Shown: positions 47,671 to 56,000, numbered from the stretch's first letter. The stretch is 60,811 nucleotides of DNA from Clostridia bacterium (GCA_034926675.1 JAYFQW010000048.1:1-60811); one strand, 5' to 3'. The notes: generated by a model from the sequence alone, not told the origin. Numbers and translations: made by a program.

Positions 47671-48049
47671 CGCTCGATGCCTCCCCGTAATACATCCCCA
47701 GCGCACGCAGGGCCTCATGACGCTCACAACCGTCTTGCAGTTCGCACTCTCCGCAATCCTCTAGGCGCTCAGCCAGTCCGCCATAGCACTCGTCCGGCAT
47801 GCACGCTTCCAGCACCTCCGCCATCTCCCCGACCAGTGCGATCAGGCGGGGCACGTCGGGGTGGGAGACAAGATTCTCCATAGAAGCCTGCGACAACGGG
47901 AATACGTTTGGCGCATGTTTCCAAGGGGCAGTCGTAACCTCATACATCGACCTGCCTCTTTCGTCTCTTGTTGTCGTTACCCACCACGGTCCTCGCGCCT
48001 TGTCGGCCCGGTCTCGAATCTCCTGTAGCCATCCAGGTAGGTCAGTCAT
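47657..48049 (-). CDS. Ead/Ea22-like protein
   Basis: A 130-residue protein with the phage Ead/Ea22 pattern (LQEIRDRADKARGPWWVTTT, HPDVPRLIALVGEMAEVLEA) and a C-terminal cysteine group (ECYGG, CGECELQDGC). Function of this family is unknown. Confidence 0.65.
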   Translation of the reverse strand: MTDLPGWLQEIRDRADKARGPWWVTTTRDERGRSMYEVTTAPWKHAPNVFPLSQASMENLVSHPDVPRLIALVGEMAEVLEACMPDECYGGLAERLEDCGECELQDGCERHEALRALGMYYGEASSDDRD

Positions 48050-48074
48050 TGGCGTTCACCTCCATAATCGTCTC

Positions 48075-48260
48075 TCACGGCCCATCCCATTCGGGCAGGT
48101 TGTCGTATTTCTCCTGGGTCATCTCGCGGACTTTGATTGTGATCTCGTCGCCGACCTCTGAGTCCTCCAGGTCTGCCTCAAGCAGTTGCATAAGAAACGC
48201 TAAGTTCTCCGTGCACAACGTGCTCGCGCCCGGAAATAGCTCCACTTTCCACACCTTCAC
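48075..48260 (-). CDS. Small hypothetical protein
   Basis: A 61-residue protein (VKVWKVELFPGASTLCTENL ...). GTG at 48260 overlaps by one base the TAG of the DUF5131 gene and has GGAGGGG at 8 nt. Larger in-frame extension is antisense-like and rejected. Confidence 0.6.
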   Translation of the reverse strand: MKVWKVELFPGASTLCTENLAFLMQLLEADLEDSEVGDEITIKVREMTQEKYDNLPEWDGP

Positions 48261-49858
48261 TATTCCGTCCCCTCCGGATACTCGTCCCACTCGCGCCCAT
48301 CGAGCAGGCGACCAGACAGTGCCGCGCCGACGCGGTAACTGTATGACCCATCGGGCCACCTATGCGACTTAACCCCTGCGCACTGGCTGCACCGGTCGCG
48401 GTAGTCGGCGTCCACGATCCAATAGCAACCACCCTCACAGGCATGGCTGTCAGTGCAGCCGCACACCGGGCACGTCGTCTCGCCCGACATGATCTCGTCA
48501 AAGGTGTCGCGCTCAGGAGCCCACTGCCCCCAGCTCTTAAAATGGAAGGGCACACGTGCCGCCAGGCACTGGCCGCGCAGACTGCGAACCCAGTCGGGGT
48601 GCATGGGTCGGGCGTTGGTGCCCGTTTCGCCGCCGCAAATTACCCAGTCCAGACCTCGCCTTCCAAAAACGCAGGCAGAAGGTGTGCAACTCAGAATTCC
48701 CGGGCGCGATGAAGGATCACGAGTTTCCGCCAAAGGATTTTCGGGTCTGGTGCAGCCGCCGTTATAGTGATCGCAATCAGTAAATGGCGGTAGCCAGGAT
48801 GAAAGATCCACCGGTCCCAGCATCGGTTCCACGCTGACGAACCTCGCCGCCGCAGGTGTTTGAAGGAGGAGTGGTATCCGCTCATCGGCTCTGGCCTGAT
48901 TCTCGGCGGTCACACCTGCCCAACAATTCGACAGCGGCCAACTGATAGGAGGAGTAATGTAGGACACCTCACCGTGAGAATGGCCATTGCCATGCCTAAT
49001 CCGGTCCTGCCAATTGTCTTGCTGTGTGCCCCACCTCAGGTTCGGCAGGGCGTTATTTGTGGGATCACCGGTCCTATGGCACGCCTGTTCGCCGGGTTGG
49101 GGAGGTCGCACGAAGGCGGTTAGGACAAGTCGATGGACCAATTCCCGGTAGCCGATACCTTCGCGGTAGAGCATAACTCGCATGTGCCCATCCTCACCCG
49201 GCATCGGAGTCATTGGTGTAGGTGTGGGCGGAAAGGGTAAAGGCCTGCCTACTCGCTCGATGTATTGGGCCTTTTCTTTGCATTTCTGACTGCAGTAGCG
49301 CCGTTTCGCATATCCCGTAGTGTTATTACCGCAGTTGACGCAAGCGCCGCTTCCATGGCGACTGAAGATGACGCCATCATTGCGAACAAGATAGTTCTCG
49401 TAACCAGGCACGGGACGTGTTTCAAGTACCATATCGGCTGTCTCACGTGCCACCCCGGTCGAGTCAATGGCTCTGGCGACTCGGAATGGCGTCGCTGAAT
49501 CAGAGAGATACTCTCGCATCCTTTGCGGTCGCTTAGTGAGCACCATGAATATGTGTTGAGGACACAACGCCATCACCGCGAATACCCGGTGTATATACTC
49601 ATCCGGCACATCATCGTGGAACAGATCGCCCATGCTGCATACGAAAATCCTCGCCGGTTTCCACATCCTCAGCGGCTCCTTCAGTTTGTCCTCGTGCAGC
49701 GTTACCTTGAACGGCTCGTCCGCCGGGTATCCACACCTGCCCCGAAGGCGCTGAGCCATGCGCTTGGCATAGCAATTCGCGCAGCCTTCGGAGACCGGCG
49801 TGCAGCCCGTTACTATATTCCAAGTTTTCTCAGTCCAGCTGATTGACGTCGTGTTCAC
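48260..49858 (-). CDS. DUF5131 (Gp37/Gp68) radical-SAM-like protein interrupted by an HNH homing nuclease
   Basis: A 532-residue chimera. Residues 1-140 match DUF5131 (SISWTEKTWNIVTGCTPVSE, with GC-x7-CxxC, then FVCSMGDLFHDDVP, MVLTKRPQRM). Residues of about 145-297 are a NUMOD4-HNH nuclease with zinc knuckles (PVPGYENYLVRNDGVIFS, CVNCG, CSQKC, VHRLVLTAFVRPPQPGEQ, NNALPNLRWGTQQDN). DUF5131 then resumes (WPLSNCWAGVTAENQARADE, FVSVEPMLGPVDL, WVICGGETG). The frame is open throughout. Inteins end in HN-C/S/T; no such splice junctions are seen. GTG at 49858 follows GAGGGGTGG. Confidence 0.85.
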   Translation of the reverse strand: MNTTSISWTEKTWNIVTGCTPVSEGCANCYAKRMAQRLRGRCGYPADEPFKVTLHEDKLKEPLRMWKPARIFVCSMGDLFHDDVPDEYIHRVFAVMALCPQHIFMVLTKRPQRMREYLSDSATPFRVARAIDSTGVARETADMVLETRPVPGYENYLVRNDGVIFSRHGSGACVNCGNNTTGYAKRRYCSQKCKEKAQYIERVGRPLPFPPTPTPMTPMPGEDGHMRVMLYREGIGYRELVHRLVLTAFVRPPQPGEQACHRTGDPTNNALPNLRWGTQQDNWQDRIRHGNGHSHGEVSYITPPISWPLSNCWAGVTAENQARADERIPLLLQTPAAARFVSVEPMLGPVDLSSWLPPFTDCDHYNGGCTRPENPLAETRDPSSRPGILSCTPSACVFGRRGLDWVICGGETGTNARPMHPDWVRSLRGQCLAARVPFHFKSWGQWAPERDTFDEIMSGETTCPVCGCTDSHACEGGCYWIVDADYRDRCSQCAGVKSHRWPDGSYSYRVGAALSGRLLDGREWDEYPEGTE

Positions 49859-50169
49859 CAGCTCCACCCCTCTTCGCGCCGAATCTGTGCCTGCGCCACG
49901 TCCGCCAGCATCATGCAGTAGTTCGCCACATCAACCGCCTCTTCGATGACGGCGTATAGGTTAGTCAGCCCATCGTCGGTCAGGATCGCGTCCATAGCTC
50001 CGATCAGTTCTAAGACCTCTTCTGTCATCCCACCAACTAGGTATTGGAGCGTGCAGTTCTCCCAACCGCCTCTGTAGTCGCGCGCCCTGAGTTTGCATTC
50101 CATCAGTTGCGCGAACCAAGCCACTGTTGGTCTGGGCTCTGTATCAATCGCCTCTTTGAGTTCGTTCAC
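49855..50169 (-). CDS. MazG-like nucleotide pyrophosphohydrolase
   Basis: A 104-residue helical protein with the MazG metal-binding pattern: TEEVLELIGAMDAIL (E-x-x-E), then AVIEEAVDVANYCMMLADVA (E-E-x-x-D...N). It likely removes nucleotide triphosphates. The GTG at 50169 overlaps the upstream stop (GTGA) inside a junction sequence repeated at the next gene boundary. Confidence 0.75.
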   Translation of the reverse strand: MNELKEAIDTEPRPTVAWFAQLMECKLRARDYRGGWENCTLQYLVGGMTEEVLELIGAMDAILTDDGLTNLYAVIEEAVDVANYCMMLADVAQAQIRREEGWSW

Positions 50170-50369
50170 CAGCTCCACCCCTCCTCACCCTCGGCAACTG
50201 CCTTCTTGAGCGCAGCGAGCGCCGCCTCAGGGTTACCGCCGCGCCCCTCATACTTCGCCCACATCAGGCATGTCCCGCGTTGCCGCTTTACCATAGTAAC
50301 CGCCTCCCAGCTGTCCCAACTGACGCCCATGCAGATGCCCACATCTATGGCCCGCTCAATTTCTACCAC
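50166..50369 (-). CDS. Tandem paralogue 2 (EGWSW-ending protein)
   Basis: A 67-residue protein related to its upstream neighbour. Both have VTMVKRQRG / VVMIRRARG, an EAALAALKKAVAEGEEGW ending and similar sizes. GTG at 50369 follows GAGGGGTGG. The pair arose by local duplication. Function unknown. Confidence 0.65.
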   Translation of the reverse strand: MVEIERAIDVGICMGVSWDSWEAVTMVKRQRGTCLMWAKYEGRGGNPEAALAALKKAVAEGEEGWSW

Positions 50370-50572
50370 GTCCACCCCTCCTCGCCTTCAGCCACAGCCT
50401 GTTTGAGTGCTGCCAGAGCGGCCTCAGCAGAATCGCCGTGCACAAAATACTCTGGCCACCAGCTGTAAGCCCCTCTCGCGCGCCTGATCATAACGACCGC
50501 CGACCAATCACCACGCGCATTGGGGTATATACCGATGGCGCCCGATAACGCTCGTCTTGTGTCCATGGTCAT
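50363..50572 (-). CDS. Tandem paralogue 1 (EGWTW-ending protein)
   Basis: A 69-residue protein (MTMDTRRALSGAIGIYPNAR ...) with the same C-terminal pattern as its downstream neighbour (EAALAALKQAVAEGEEGWTW). ATG at 50572 follows GGAGGAGGTGG and overlaps the upstream stop (ATGA). Function unknown. Confidence 0.65.
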   Translation of the reverse strand: MTMDTRRALSGAIGIYPNARGDWSAVVMIRRARGAYSWWPEYFVHGDSAEAALAALKQAVAEGEEGWTW

Positions 50573-50736
50573 GCCACCTCCTCCGGTTTCAGCCGGCACT
50601 TCATGCGCCCCTCCTGCACCGCTTCCCATTCGAGGGGTTTGAGTTTGAACTCCGCGCCCTGACTGCATACCGGTTCGCCGCGAGTGTATAGTGGGCGAAA
50701 GTTAAGGCAATCCGCACAGTTGGTAAATTTGGGCAT
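50569..50736 (-). CDS. Four-cysteine small protein
   Basis: A 55-residue protein with NCADC, then VCS and KC positions that could form one zinc knuckle (MPKFTNCADCLNFRPL ... RMKCRLKPEEVA). ATG overlaps the methyltransferase stop and has GGAGG upstream. Too short for automatic detection but well supported by signals. Confidence 0.65.
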   Translation of the reverse strand: MPKFTNCADCLNFRPLYTRGEPVCSQGAEFKLKPLEWEAVQEGRMKCRLKPEEVA

Positions 50737-51245
50737 TATGCAGCCTCCACATCTACCGTTTTGGGCTTCTCGAACACTGTGAACACCCTGACCCTATTGC
50801 CGAACCCCACCACCACCGACACCAGAGCCAACAGTCGCGCGTCCTTTGCCGGTGGACGCGGCACAATGTAGTGCAGTATCCCCACACGCCCGCCCGGCTT
50901 GATTAACCGCCACGCCTCTCGTAGCAAGTCCTTTGGTTCCGGATACTCGTACCCGTATTGCGTCGCATCCTCTGGTGTGTATGGAGGGTCGATCAGGACC
51001 GCCTCGAAGCTCTCCGCTGGCAACCCCGTGTCCCGTGCATCTGCCACCAGGCTTGGCTCCATCGCGGGATTGAGATCAACAGTATAATCGCCTCGAACTG
51101 TCCCGCTGCACATGTGGCACATTTCCCCCGGCAGTAATGCCTTCGCCCGCCACAGGAACCCGCCCGGATACGCGCCGTAGTAGTGCTGTTTGGTCCGCGC
51201 CAGAATCCATACATCTGCTAGTGGACGATATGTATAGCCAGCCAT
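50736..51245 (-). CDS. DNA methyltransferase (DPPY type)
   Basis: A 169-residue class I methyltransferase: TVDLNPAMEPSLVADARDTG (SAM acidic loop) and the catalytic VLIDPPYTPEDATQYG (about residue 85), then LLREAWRLIKPGGRVGILHY. The CHMCS pair near the N-terminus may bind zinc. It modifies DNA or RNA amino groups. It stands alone in the early operon, downstream of the sliding clamp. Confidence 0.82.
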   Translation of the reverse strand: MAGYTYRPLADVWILARTKQHYYGAYPGGFLWRAKALLPGEMCHMCSGTVRGDYTVDLNPAMEPSLVADARDTGLPAESFEAVLIDPPYTPEDATQYGYEYPEPKDLLREAWRLIKPGGRVGILHYIVPRPPAKDARLLALVSVVVGFGNRVRVFTVFEKPKTVDVEAA

Positions 51246-51308
51246 TGAACCACTCCCTTATTTCATAATTCGACCCTGCAACACAATTACGCCCACCGTT
51301 TCACACGG

Positions 51309-52430
51309 TTATTGGCGTGGGCTTGAGTTAGTGGTCATCGGCATGATCACGTAACTATAGTCGGGATCGCCCTGGTCGAGCACTAGCACGGGATGCCCAA
51401 TGCCCGTGTAACCTATCCGCACGTCGCCCGTCATCACCCGCAGGGCATCGCGCAGGTATGACGGCCTGAGCGATACTTGCATAGTGGGATCATTTCCTTG
51501 GAAATCGCCGACGATGTTCAGCTCCTCTTTCGCATTGCCTATCTCCGGGTTCGTGGCCTCGACCAGCAGGTGGTCGTGCGTGTCCTCGTCGAGGGTGAAA
51601 CGCATGGGCGCCAGTTGGTCCTCGCACATCAGCGACACTCTCTCGATTGCGCTGAGCAGGGTATCACGCTCCACCGTGATCCATGCCTGTACCTTGGCCT
51701 GGTCGGGCATGACTCGCTCCCATTCTGGGTATGCACCCTCATACAGGCGAGCGATAAACCGTGTCTCGCCTACGGTGGCCTGCACGTGCTGGTTACCCAA
51801 TATGAGTCGCACAAAGGCGCCAGATATTCTCTCGATCTCGCTCAGAAACCGCGCAGGCAGAATTGTGCTCACCGACTCCTCGGTATCCATGCTTGCTCGG
51901 CGCACGGCCATGCGGAATGAATCGGTGGCCGCCATGGCCATCTTGCCGTCTGCCAACGTGGTCAGAACTCCTGCCATGACCGGCCTCGTCACATCTGTTG
52001 CTGTGGCAAACGCCACCCTGCGCACCATTGCGCAGAACTTATCGCCGGGTATGGTGAGCGACTTGCCGCTGGCCTCGGGCAGCGCAGGGTAGTCCTCCAC
52101 CGCCATGGTTTGCAATGTAAATCTCGACTTGTTGGCCTTGATAATCGCGCTCGTATTCTGTGCGGTGATAACCACCTCGGGATGCGGAAGCTTTTTAGTG
52201 ATGGCCTCAAATTGCTTGCCTGGGACGACTATTGCGCCCGGTTCCTCGACGGTCGCGGGTATGCGCGTCTCGATGGCCATCTCCAGATCGTATCCCGTCA
52301 GCATCAGCCCATTGCCATCTGCTGTCATCAGCATCCCGGTTACTATGGGAATATTCGCGCTATGGCTCACTGCTCGGGACACTACGCCGACCGCCTGTTG
52401 CAGCGCAATCGTGGACACCGAGAGTTTCAT
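51309..52430 (-). CDS. dnaN: DNA polymerase III beta sliding clamp
   Basis: A 373-residue protein that covers all three clamp domains: MKLSVSTIALQQAVGVVSRA, LMLTGYDLEMAIETRIPATV, VVPGKQFEAITKKLP, VEDYPALPE, FATATDVTRPVMAGVLT and a final YSYVIMPM. The C-terminal strand with VMPM/L is the partner-binding pocket. The phage encodes no DNA polymerase in this window, so it presumably loads or tethers the host Pol III C subunit. TAATG overlap with the gene upstream. Confidence 0.95.
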   Translation of the reverse strand: MKLSVSTIALQQAVGVVSRAVSHSANIPIVTGMLMTADGNGLMLTGYDLEMAIETRIPATVEEPGAIVVPGKQFEAITKKLPHPEVVITAQNTSAIIKANKSRFTLQTMAVEDYPALPEASGKSLTIPGDKFCAMVRRVAFATATDVTRPVMAGVLTTLADGKMAMAATDSFRMAVRRASMDTEESVSTILPARFLSEIERISGAFVRLILGNQHVQATVGETRFIARLYEGAYPEWERVMPDQAKVQAWITVERDTLLSAIERVSLMCEDQLAPMRFTLDEDTHDHLLVEATNPEIGNAKEELNIVGDFQGNDPTMQVSLRPSYLRDALRVMTGDVRIGYTGIGHPVLVLDQGDPDYSYVIMPMTTNSSPRQ

Positions 52431-52987
52431 TACGCTATCGCCTCCATTTCATCCGCTACCGCCTCGAACGCTGCTGGTTTGGCGTGCGCGCCTTCGAGCA
52501 CTAAGGCGATTACATCTTGGATACTCATGCGGTTCCCATCGGGGTGCAGCAACTCGCCAGCCTGAGCACGTTTCCATGCCGCGCCGAGTATGTACTCTAT
52601 CGCTCGCAGTCTAGCCAAGTCGCGCTCACTGAGCGGCGTCCGTGGGCTGCGCGGTGCGCCTTGCGGCACCTGCACCTGCGCATCTCTCATGCTCCTTACG
52701 TGTTTCAGGACGTCCTTCATCTGGCGCCCATAACCAGCTGCGCGTAGGCACTGCAATGTGTGCAACGCACCGTGCTCCCACTCGCGGAGGATGATGGCGT
52801 CCTCCTCGTCTGCCCATTCCTTGCTGTCGCGAAAATACAAATGGTGTCTGTATGCCTTGCTCTTGATCGCCTCGTATGTGCTGTGGGTGCCTATATCGGC
52901 TAGTCGCCGCTGCACGCCAACCACGCCCTCTGCCGGGTAGTAGTCGGTGAGTATGCGCTCTGCTTCAAGATTCCAAGTCGCCGCCAT
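52430..52987 (-). CDS. Tandem SANT/Myb-like DNA-binding protein
   Basis: A 185-residue protein with two consecutive three-helix repeats (TWNLEAERILTDYYPAEG to IKSKAYRHHLYF and EWADEEDAIILREWEHGALH to MKDVLKHVRSM), each in the SANT/Myb-like mode with W-x-x-E-E. The C-terminus contains a helical domain. It may be a transcription or replication regulator. ATG at 52987. Confidence 0.7.
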   Translation of the reverse strand: MAATWNLEAERILTDYYPAEGVVGVQRRLADIGTHSTYEAIKSKAYRHHLYFRDSKEWADEEDAIILREWEHGALHTLQCLRAAGYGRQMKDVLKHVRSMRDAQVQVPQGAPRSPRTPLSERDLARLRAIEYILGAAWKRAQAGELLHPDGNRMSIQDVIALVLEGAHAKPAAFEAVADEMEAIA

Positions 52988-53432
52988 GCTCGCCCTCCTC
53001 ATCCGCCGCGGTCTCCTCCACAGTCCACCAGGGTCGCGTCGTGGCATACACTGCTGCCCTACATATCGCCTCTGACAACCTGTCCTCCAGAACCAGCGAG
53101 GTCAGAGCCCTCTCACACCATCGGCGGGCCAGCTGGGCATCGTCCATCGGCACGCTGAACCACTCGGGTATGCCTGCCTGTGACCATAGCGCCGGGAAAA
53201 ATGTGTCGCGCGCTGCATTGTCATGGGATAGGACGAGTTTCAGAATGTCTAGCGCCTCTGCAGCGTGCTCGCAGTATAACGGCACCCCAAACAAATATGA
53301 GCTCTTATCCCGGCAAAACGGCGATCTCCCTGTCACCTTATCGCGCCATTCTATCTCCCGCCCGTATATATGCTCCGCTACTGCCGCATCCAGCTCACGC
53401 CCCGATAGACTCATGATCTCGTCGTATGTCAT
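52965..53432 (-). CDS. Phage ABA-sandwich protein
   Basis: A 155-residue protein of the ABA-sandwich type: YDEIMSLSGRELDAAVAEHI, then VPLYCEHAAEALDILKLV and ARRWCERALTSLVLEDRLSE-AICRAAVY. Such domains are common and uncharacterised in phages. ATG at 53432; TTG at 53438 possible. Confidence 0.75.
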   Translation of the reverse strand: MTYDEIMSLSGRELDAAVAEHIYGREIEWRDKVTGRSPFCRDKSSYLFGVPLYCEHAAEALDILKLVLSHDNAARDTFFPALWSQAGIPEWFSVPMDDAQLARRWCERALTSLVLEDRLSEAICRAAVYATTRPWWTVEETAADEEGEHGGDLES

Positions 53433-53586
53433 CGCCAAATGCCTCCCCTACTCCGTATCGCTGCTGCGCCCGCCATGTTCTCCATATGAGCTCCTGGTTG
53501 CCTATCTTGCCAGCCCGCCAGTCGCGCATCGCCTGCCGGCACTCCTCGGCGCACAGATACTCGCGTTGTTGTAGCGTCCAATTCAT
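53395..53586 (-). CDS. Small helical hypothetical protein
   Basis: A 63-residue protein (MNWTLQQREYLCAEECRQAM ...), mostly helix, with charged and aromatic residues. ATG at 53586 near AAAGGCGGG. Overlaps its neighbours at both ends. Function unknown; it lies next to the helicase gene. Confidence 0.6.
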   Translation of the reverse strand: MNWTLQQREYLCAEECRQAMRDWRAGKIGNQELIWRTWRAQQRYGVGEAFGDDIRRDHESIGA

Positions 53587-54896
53587 GCTGGCACCCGCCT
53601 TTCGAGGTTCTCGAAGCTCACAAACTCGGGATTCCACCTCAGCTCGACTGTGCCCACTGGGCCATTACGCTGCTTGGCGATGATGACCTCTGTAATGCCT
53701 TTGCGGTCTGTCTCCGGTTTGTAGTAATCCTCGCGCCAGAGGAAGAGCACCACATCTGCATCCTGCTCGATGTTGCCCGACTCGCGCAGGTGCTGGAGTT
53801 GCGGGCGCTTATCGGCGGTAGCCTCGACGGCCCTACTGAGTTGTGCGAGAACAATCACGGGAACCTTGAATTCCAGCGCCAGCCACTTGAATGCCCTCGT
53901 GTATTGGCCTATCTCCAGCTGTCTCTGATCAGGGTGAACCTCGGAGCTCAATAATTGCAAATAATCCACCACCACCAGGTCGCACCTTCCCTCTCGCTGC
54001 AGTTTGCGCACCGCCGCTTTGATGCGGACTGGACTAGGTCCGACAGGCCCAAACGTCCATGCCCTGAACTGCGATAGCTCGCCCAAAGCTTTCGACATAC
54101 GCGTCCACTCGTGATCCTGAACCAAACCTTTCCGCAGTCTGTCCGCCGACACTCGCGCTACCCGGGCAATGGCCCTCTGCATCAGGCTCTCAGGAGTCAT
54201 CTCCAGCGTAATGAACAACACTCCATATCCCTGTTTAGCTGCGTGTTCAGCTACGCACTGCCCGAACGCGCTCTTGCCCATGCTCGGTCGACCTCCCACT
54301 ATGATCAGATCGCCTTTCTGCCAGCCCGCGGTGTAGTGATCGAGGTCAATATACCCGCTGGGTATCCCGACAATGGGATTCTTGTTCCGACACCTTTCCT
54401 CGATCTCATTGAATGCTCTAAGCAGCGAATCCGCATACGGCACCGGCCCCGTCCGCAAGTCTCGGCCTTCCAGCTCCACCGCCCCGGCCTGCAGGGTGTC
54501 CACGGCAATGAGATTGCCGTCATAGGCTTGCTCTGCTGCCTCCGCTACCGTCGCGATCACTCGCCGGAGCTTGCTCTTCTCCAAAACAATCTTGGCATAG
54601 TCCTCCCAGTGCAACCATGACGGCACCGAGTTTGCCAAGGTGCTGATGTATGACGCGCCGCCGACCTGCTCCAGCGATTCCTGTTTTCGCAGGCGCTCAG
54701 TCACGGTAATGAGGTCAATGGCCTCTCCTGCCCTACAAAGCGCCGCAATCACCTGATATACCTGTCGGTGAGCATCGTGGTACAAGTCATTTGCAGTAAC
54801 TATCTCCAGCGCGCTCTCCGCTGCATCTTTGTCAAGGAGCATAGATCCTAGCAGCGCCTGTTCTGCCTCAAGGGATTGTGGAGGGACTCTATCCAC
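53583..54896 (-). CDS. dnaB: Replicative DNA helicase DnaB
   Basis: A 437-residue RecA-fold helicase: N-terminal PPQSLEAEQALLGSMLLD, P-loop GRPSMGKSAFG (about residue 200), LITLEM-like FITLEMTPESL, Walker B VVDYLQLL, arginine-finger region and SGNIEQDADVVLFL. Full length for phage and bacterial DnaB. The start at GTG 54896 suits the family (DRVPPQSLEAE) and overlaps the loader gene end. It drives the lytic fork. Confidence 0.95.
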   Translation of the reverse strand: MDRVPPQSLEAEQALLGSMLLDKDAAESALEIVTANDLYHDAHRQVYQVIAALCRAGEAIDLITVTERLRKQESLEQVGGASYISTLANSVPSWLHWEDYAKIVLEKSKLRRVIATVAEAAEQAYDGNLIAVDTLQAGAVELEGRDLRTGPVPYADSLLRAFNEIEERCRNKNPIVGIPSGYIDLDHYTAGWQKGDLIIVGGRPSMGKSAFGQCVAEHAAKQGYGVLFITLEMTPESLMQRAIARVARVSADRLRKGLVQDHEWTRMSKALGELSQFRAWTFGPVGPSPVRIKAAVRKLQREGRCDLVVVDYLQLLSSEVHPDQRQLEIGQYTRAFKWLALEFKVPVIVLAQLSRAVEATADKRPQLQHLRESGNIEQDADVVLFLWREDYYKPETDRKGITEVIIAKQRNGPVGTVELRWNPEFVSFENLERRVPA

Positions 54897-55752
54897 TGGC
54901 TTCACCCTCCTCTCCCCAAATCTGCCTCTTCAGCGCTTCTTCCGCATCCAATCGGCGGCGGGTTTCCTCGGCATTGGGGATGTAGCGACCAACGGGAGTC
55001 GCGCTCTCAACAGGCTTGTCCGCATCCGGAATGCCGTGAACGTAGTCCTCCCATGTGTGCTTGCCCAGGAAATTAACAGCCAGTTGAATGAATTTGGGCA
55101 CTTTACTCGCTGTTGCTTTGTCGTAGTTGCGAGCCGCATCAATAATCTCCGCAGGGTCTGGGGCGTTGCCTTTGTCATCGGCGGTATGGATTAGCCGCGC
55201 CCATGCGTCCTCTGCTCCTTTGCGGTTCTGCCGCTGTCGCGATGGATACGCCGCCCAAAACGTGTCGAAGTCCATCCGTTCACGGGGAGACAATAGAGGG
55301 GTACTATCTGTACATCTGTACTCTGTACCTCGTTCTGTCCTCGTTCTGTCCTCGTTCTGTCCTCGTTCTGTCCTCGTTCCCGGCTCGTTCTCGCTGGTAG
55401 GCTGCGTTTGCTGTTTTGCGCGGCTTTTCCGTTTGGCGACAGCCTCCGGTCGCGTCGAAGGGTAATCGTACTGCAATTCGCGGAAGTTGATTAATTCGAT
55501 AGAGCCGTCCTCGCGCCACTGAGCCATCTCCGCGACGGCGAGCCGTTTCATCAATGGCTCCAGATCCTCGGCGCGAATGCACAACAAACTGGCGAGTCCG
55601 TCCGTGTCGGCCACATGGATAACGCCCCGCTCAGAGGACTTATTAGCCAGCACCATCATGAAGATCCAAGCCCTAAACCAGTCGCCCGGCATGCCGCGCA
55701 TGGCCTGATTATCCATGATCTTGTTGTAGAGTCGGCACCACTCATAGGTCAT
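54889..55752 (-). CDS. Replisome organiser / helicase loader containing iterons
   Basis: A 287-residue protein with an N-terminal winged-helix domain (MRGMPGDWFRAWIFMMVLAN, LLCIRAEDLEPLMKRLA) like phage DnaD/replisome organisers and a C-terminal DFDTFWAAYPSR-type region found before DnaB genes. Between them, residues of about 122-142 are the charged repeat GTRTERGQNEDRTRTERG, coded by 11-bp iterons. DnaB follows with an 8-nt overlap. It probably binds the iterons in its own gene and loads DnaB. Confidence 0.85.
   Translation of the reverse strand: MTYEWCRLYNKIMDNQAMRGMPGDWFRAWIFMMVLANKSSERGVIHVADTDGLASLLCIRAEDLEPLMKRLAVAEMAQWREDGSIELINFRELQYDYPSTRPEAVAKRKSRAKQQTQPTSENEPGTRTERGQNEDRTRTERGTEYRCTDSTPLLSPRERMDFDTFWAAYPSRQRQNRKGAEDAWARLIHTADDKGNAPDPAEIIDAARNYDKATASKVPKFIQLAVNFLGKHTWEDYVHGIPDADKPVESATPVGRYIPNAEETRRRLDAEEALKRQIWGEEGEASG
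55329..55390. repeat. 11-bp iterons within the loader gene
   Basis: Six tandem units read on the minus strand as GAACGAGCCGG followed by four perfect GAACGAGGACA and one GAACGAGGTAC. The order and flanks match the second array at 55779-55829. Candidate lytic replication origin. Confidence 0.8.
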
Positions 55753-55778
55753 GGCTTTTGTTCCTCTCTACGCCATTA

Positions 55779-55829
55779 CTCGTTCTGTCCTCGTTCTGTC
55801 CTCGTTCTGTCCTCGTTCCCGGCTCGTTC
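55779..55829. repeat. 11-bp iterons upstream of the loader gene
   Basis: Five tandem units: GAACGAGCCGG, three perfect GAACGAGGACA and GAACGAGTAAT, between the loader start (55752) and a small upstream gene. Nearly identical to the in-gene array 390 bp away, so a protein could bridge both and loop the DNA. Confidence 0.8.
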
Positions 55830-55844
55830 CAAATTCGTGCGATT

Positions 55845-56000
55845 TCATGCTGCTCTCGCCGCCTTGATCTGTTCATCAATCGCCTTGATGCGGTAGATGC
55901 TGGCGTCGATAAGCGCCTGGTCAGTTAGCTCATCGAAGATGCTCATCTCGGTATCCCACTGGCGGTATAGCTCTCGTAGATGCTCTTTGAGGGTGTTCAT
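55845..56000 (-). CDS. Small helical protein
   Basis: A 51-residue, helical, charged protein (MNTLKEHLRELYRQWDTEMS ... IKAIDEQIKAARAA). ATG overlaps the upstream stop (ATGA) and has GAGGTG. Just ahead of the origin-like repeats; function unknown. Confidence 0.65.
   Translation of the reverse strand: MNTLKEHLRELYRQWDTEMSIFDELTDQALIDASIYRIKAIDEQIKAARAA

Noticed and set aside
48968-49423. Intein within the DUF5131 gene
   Set aside because: The insertion lacks the N-terminal C/S, blocks B and G, and the terminal HN followed by C/S/T.
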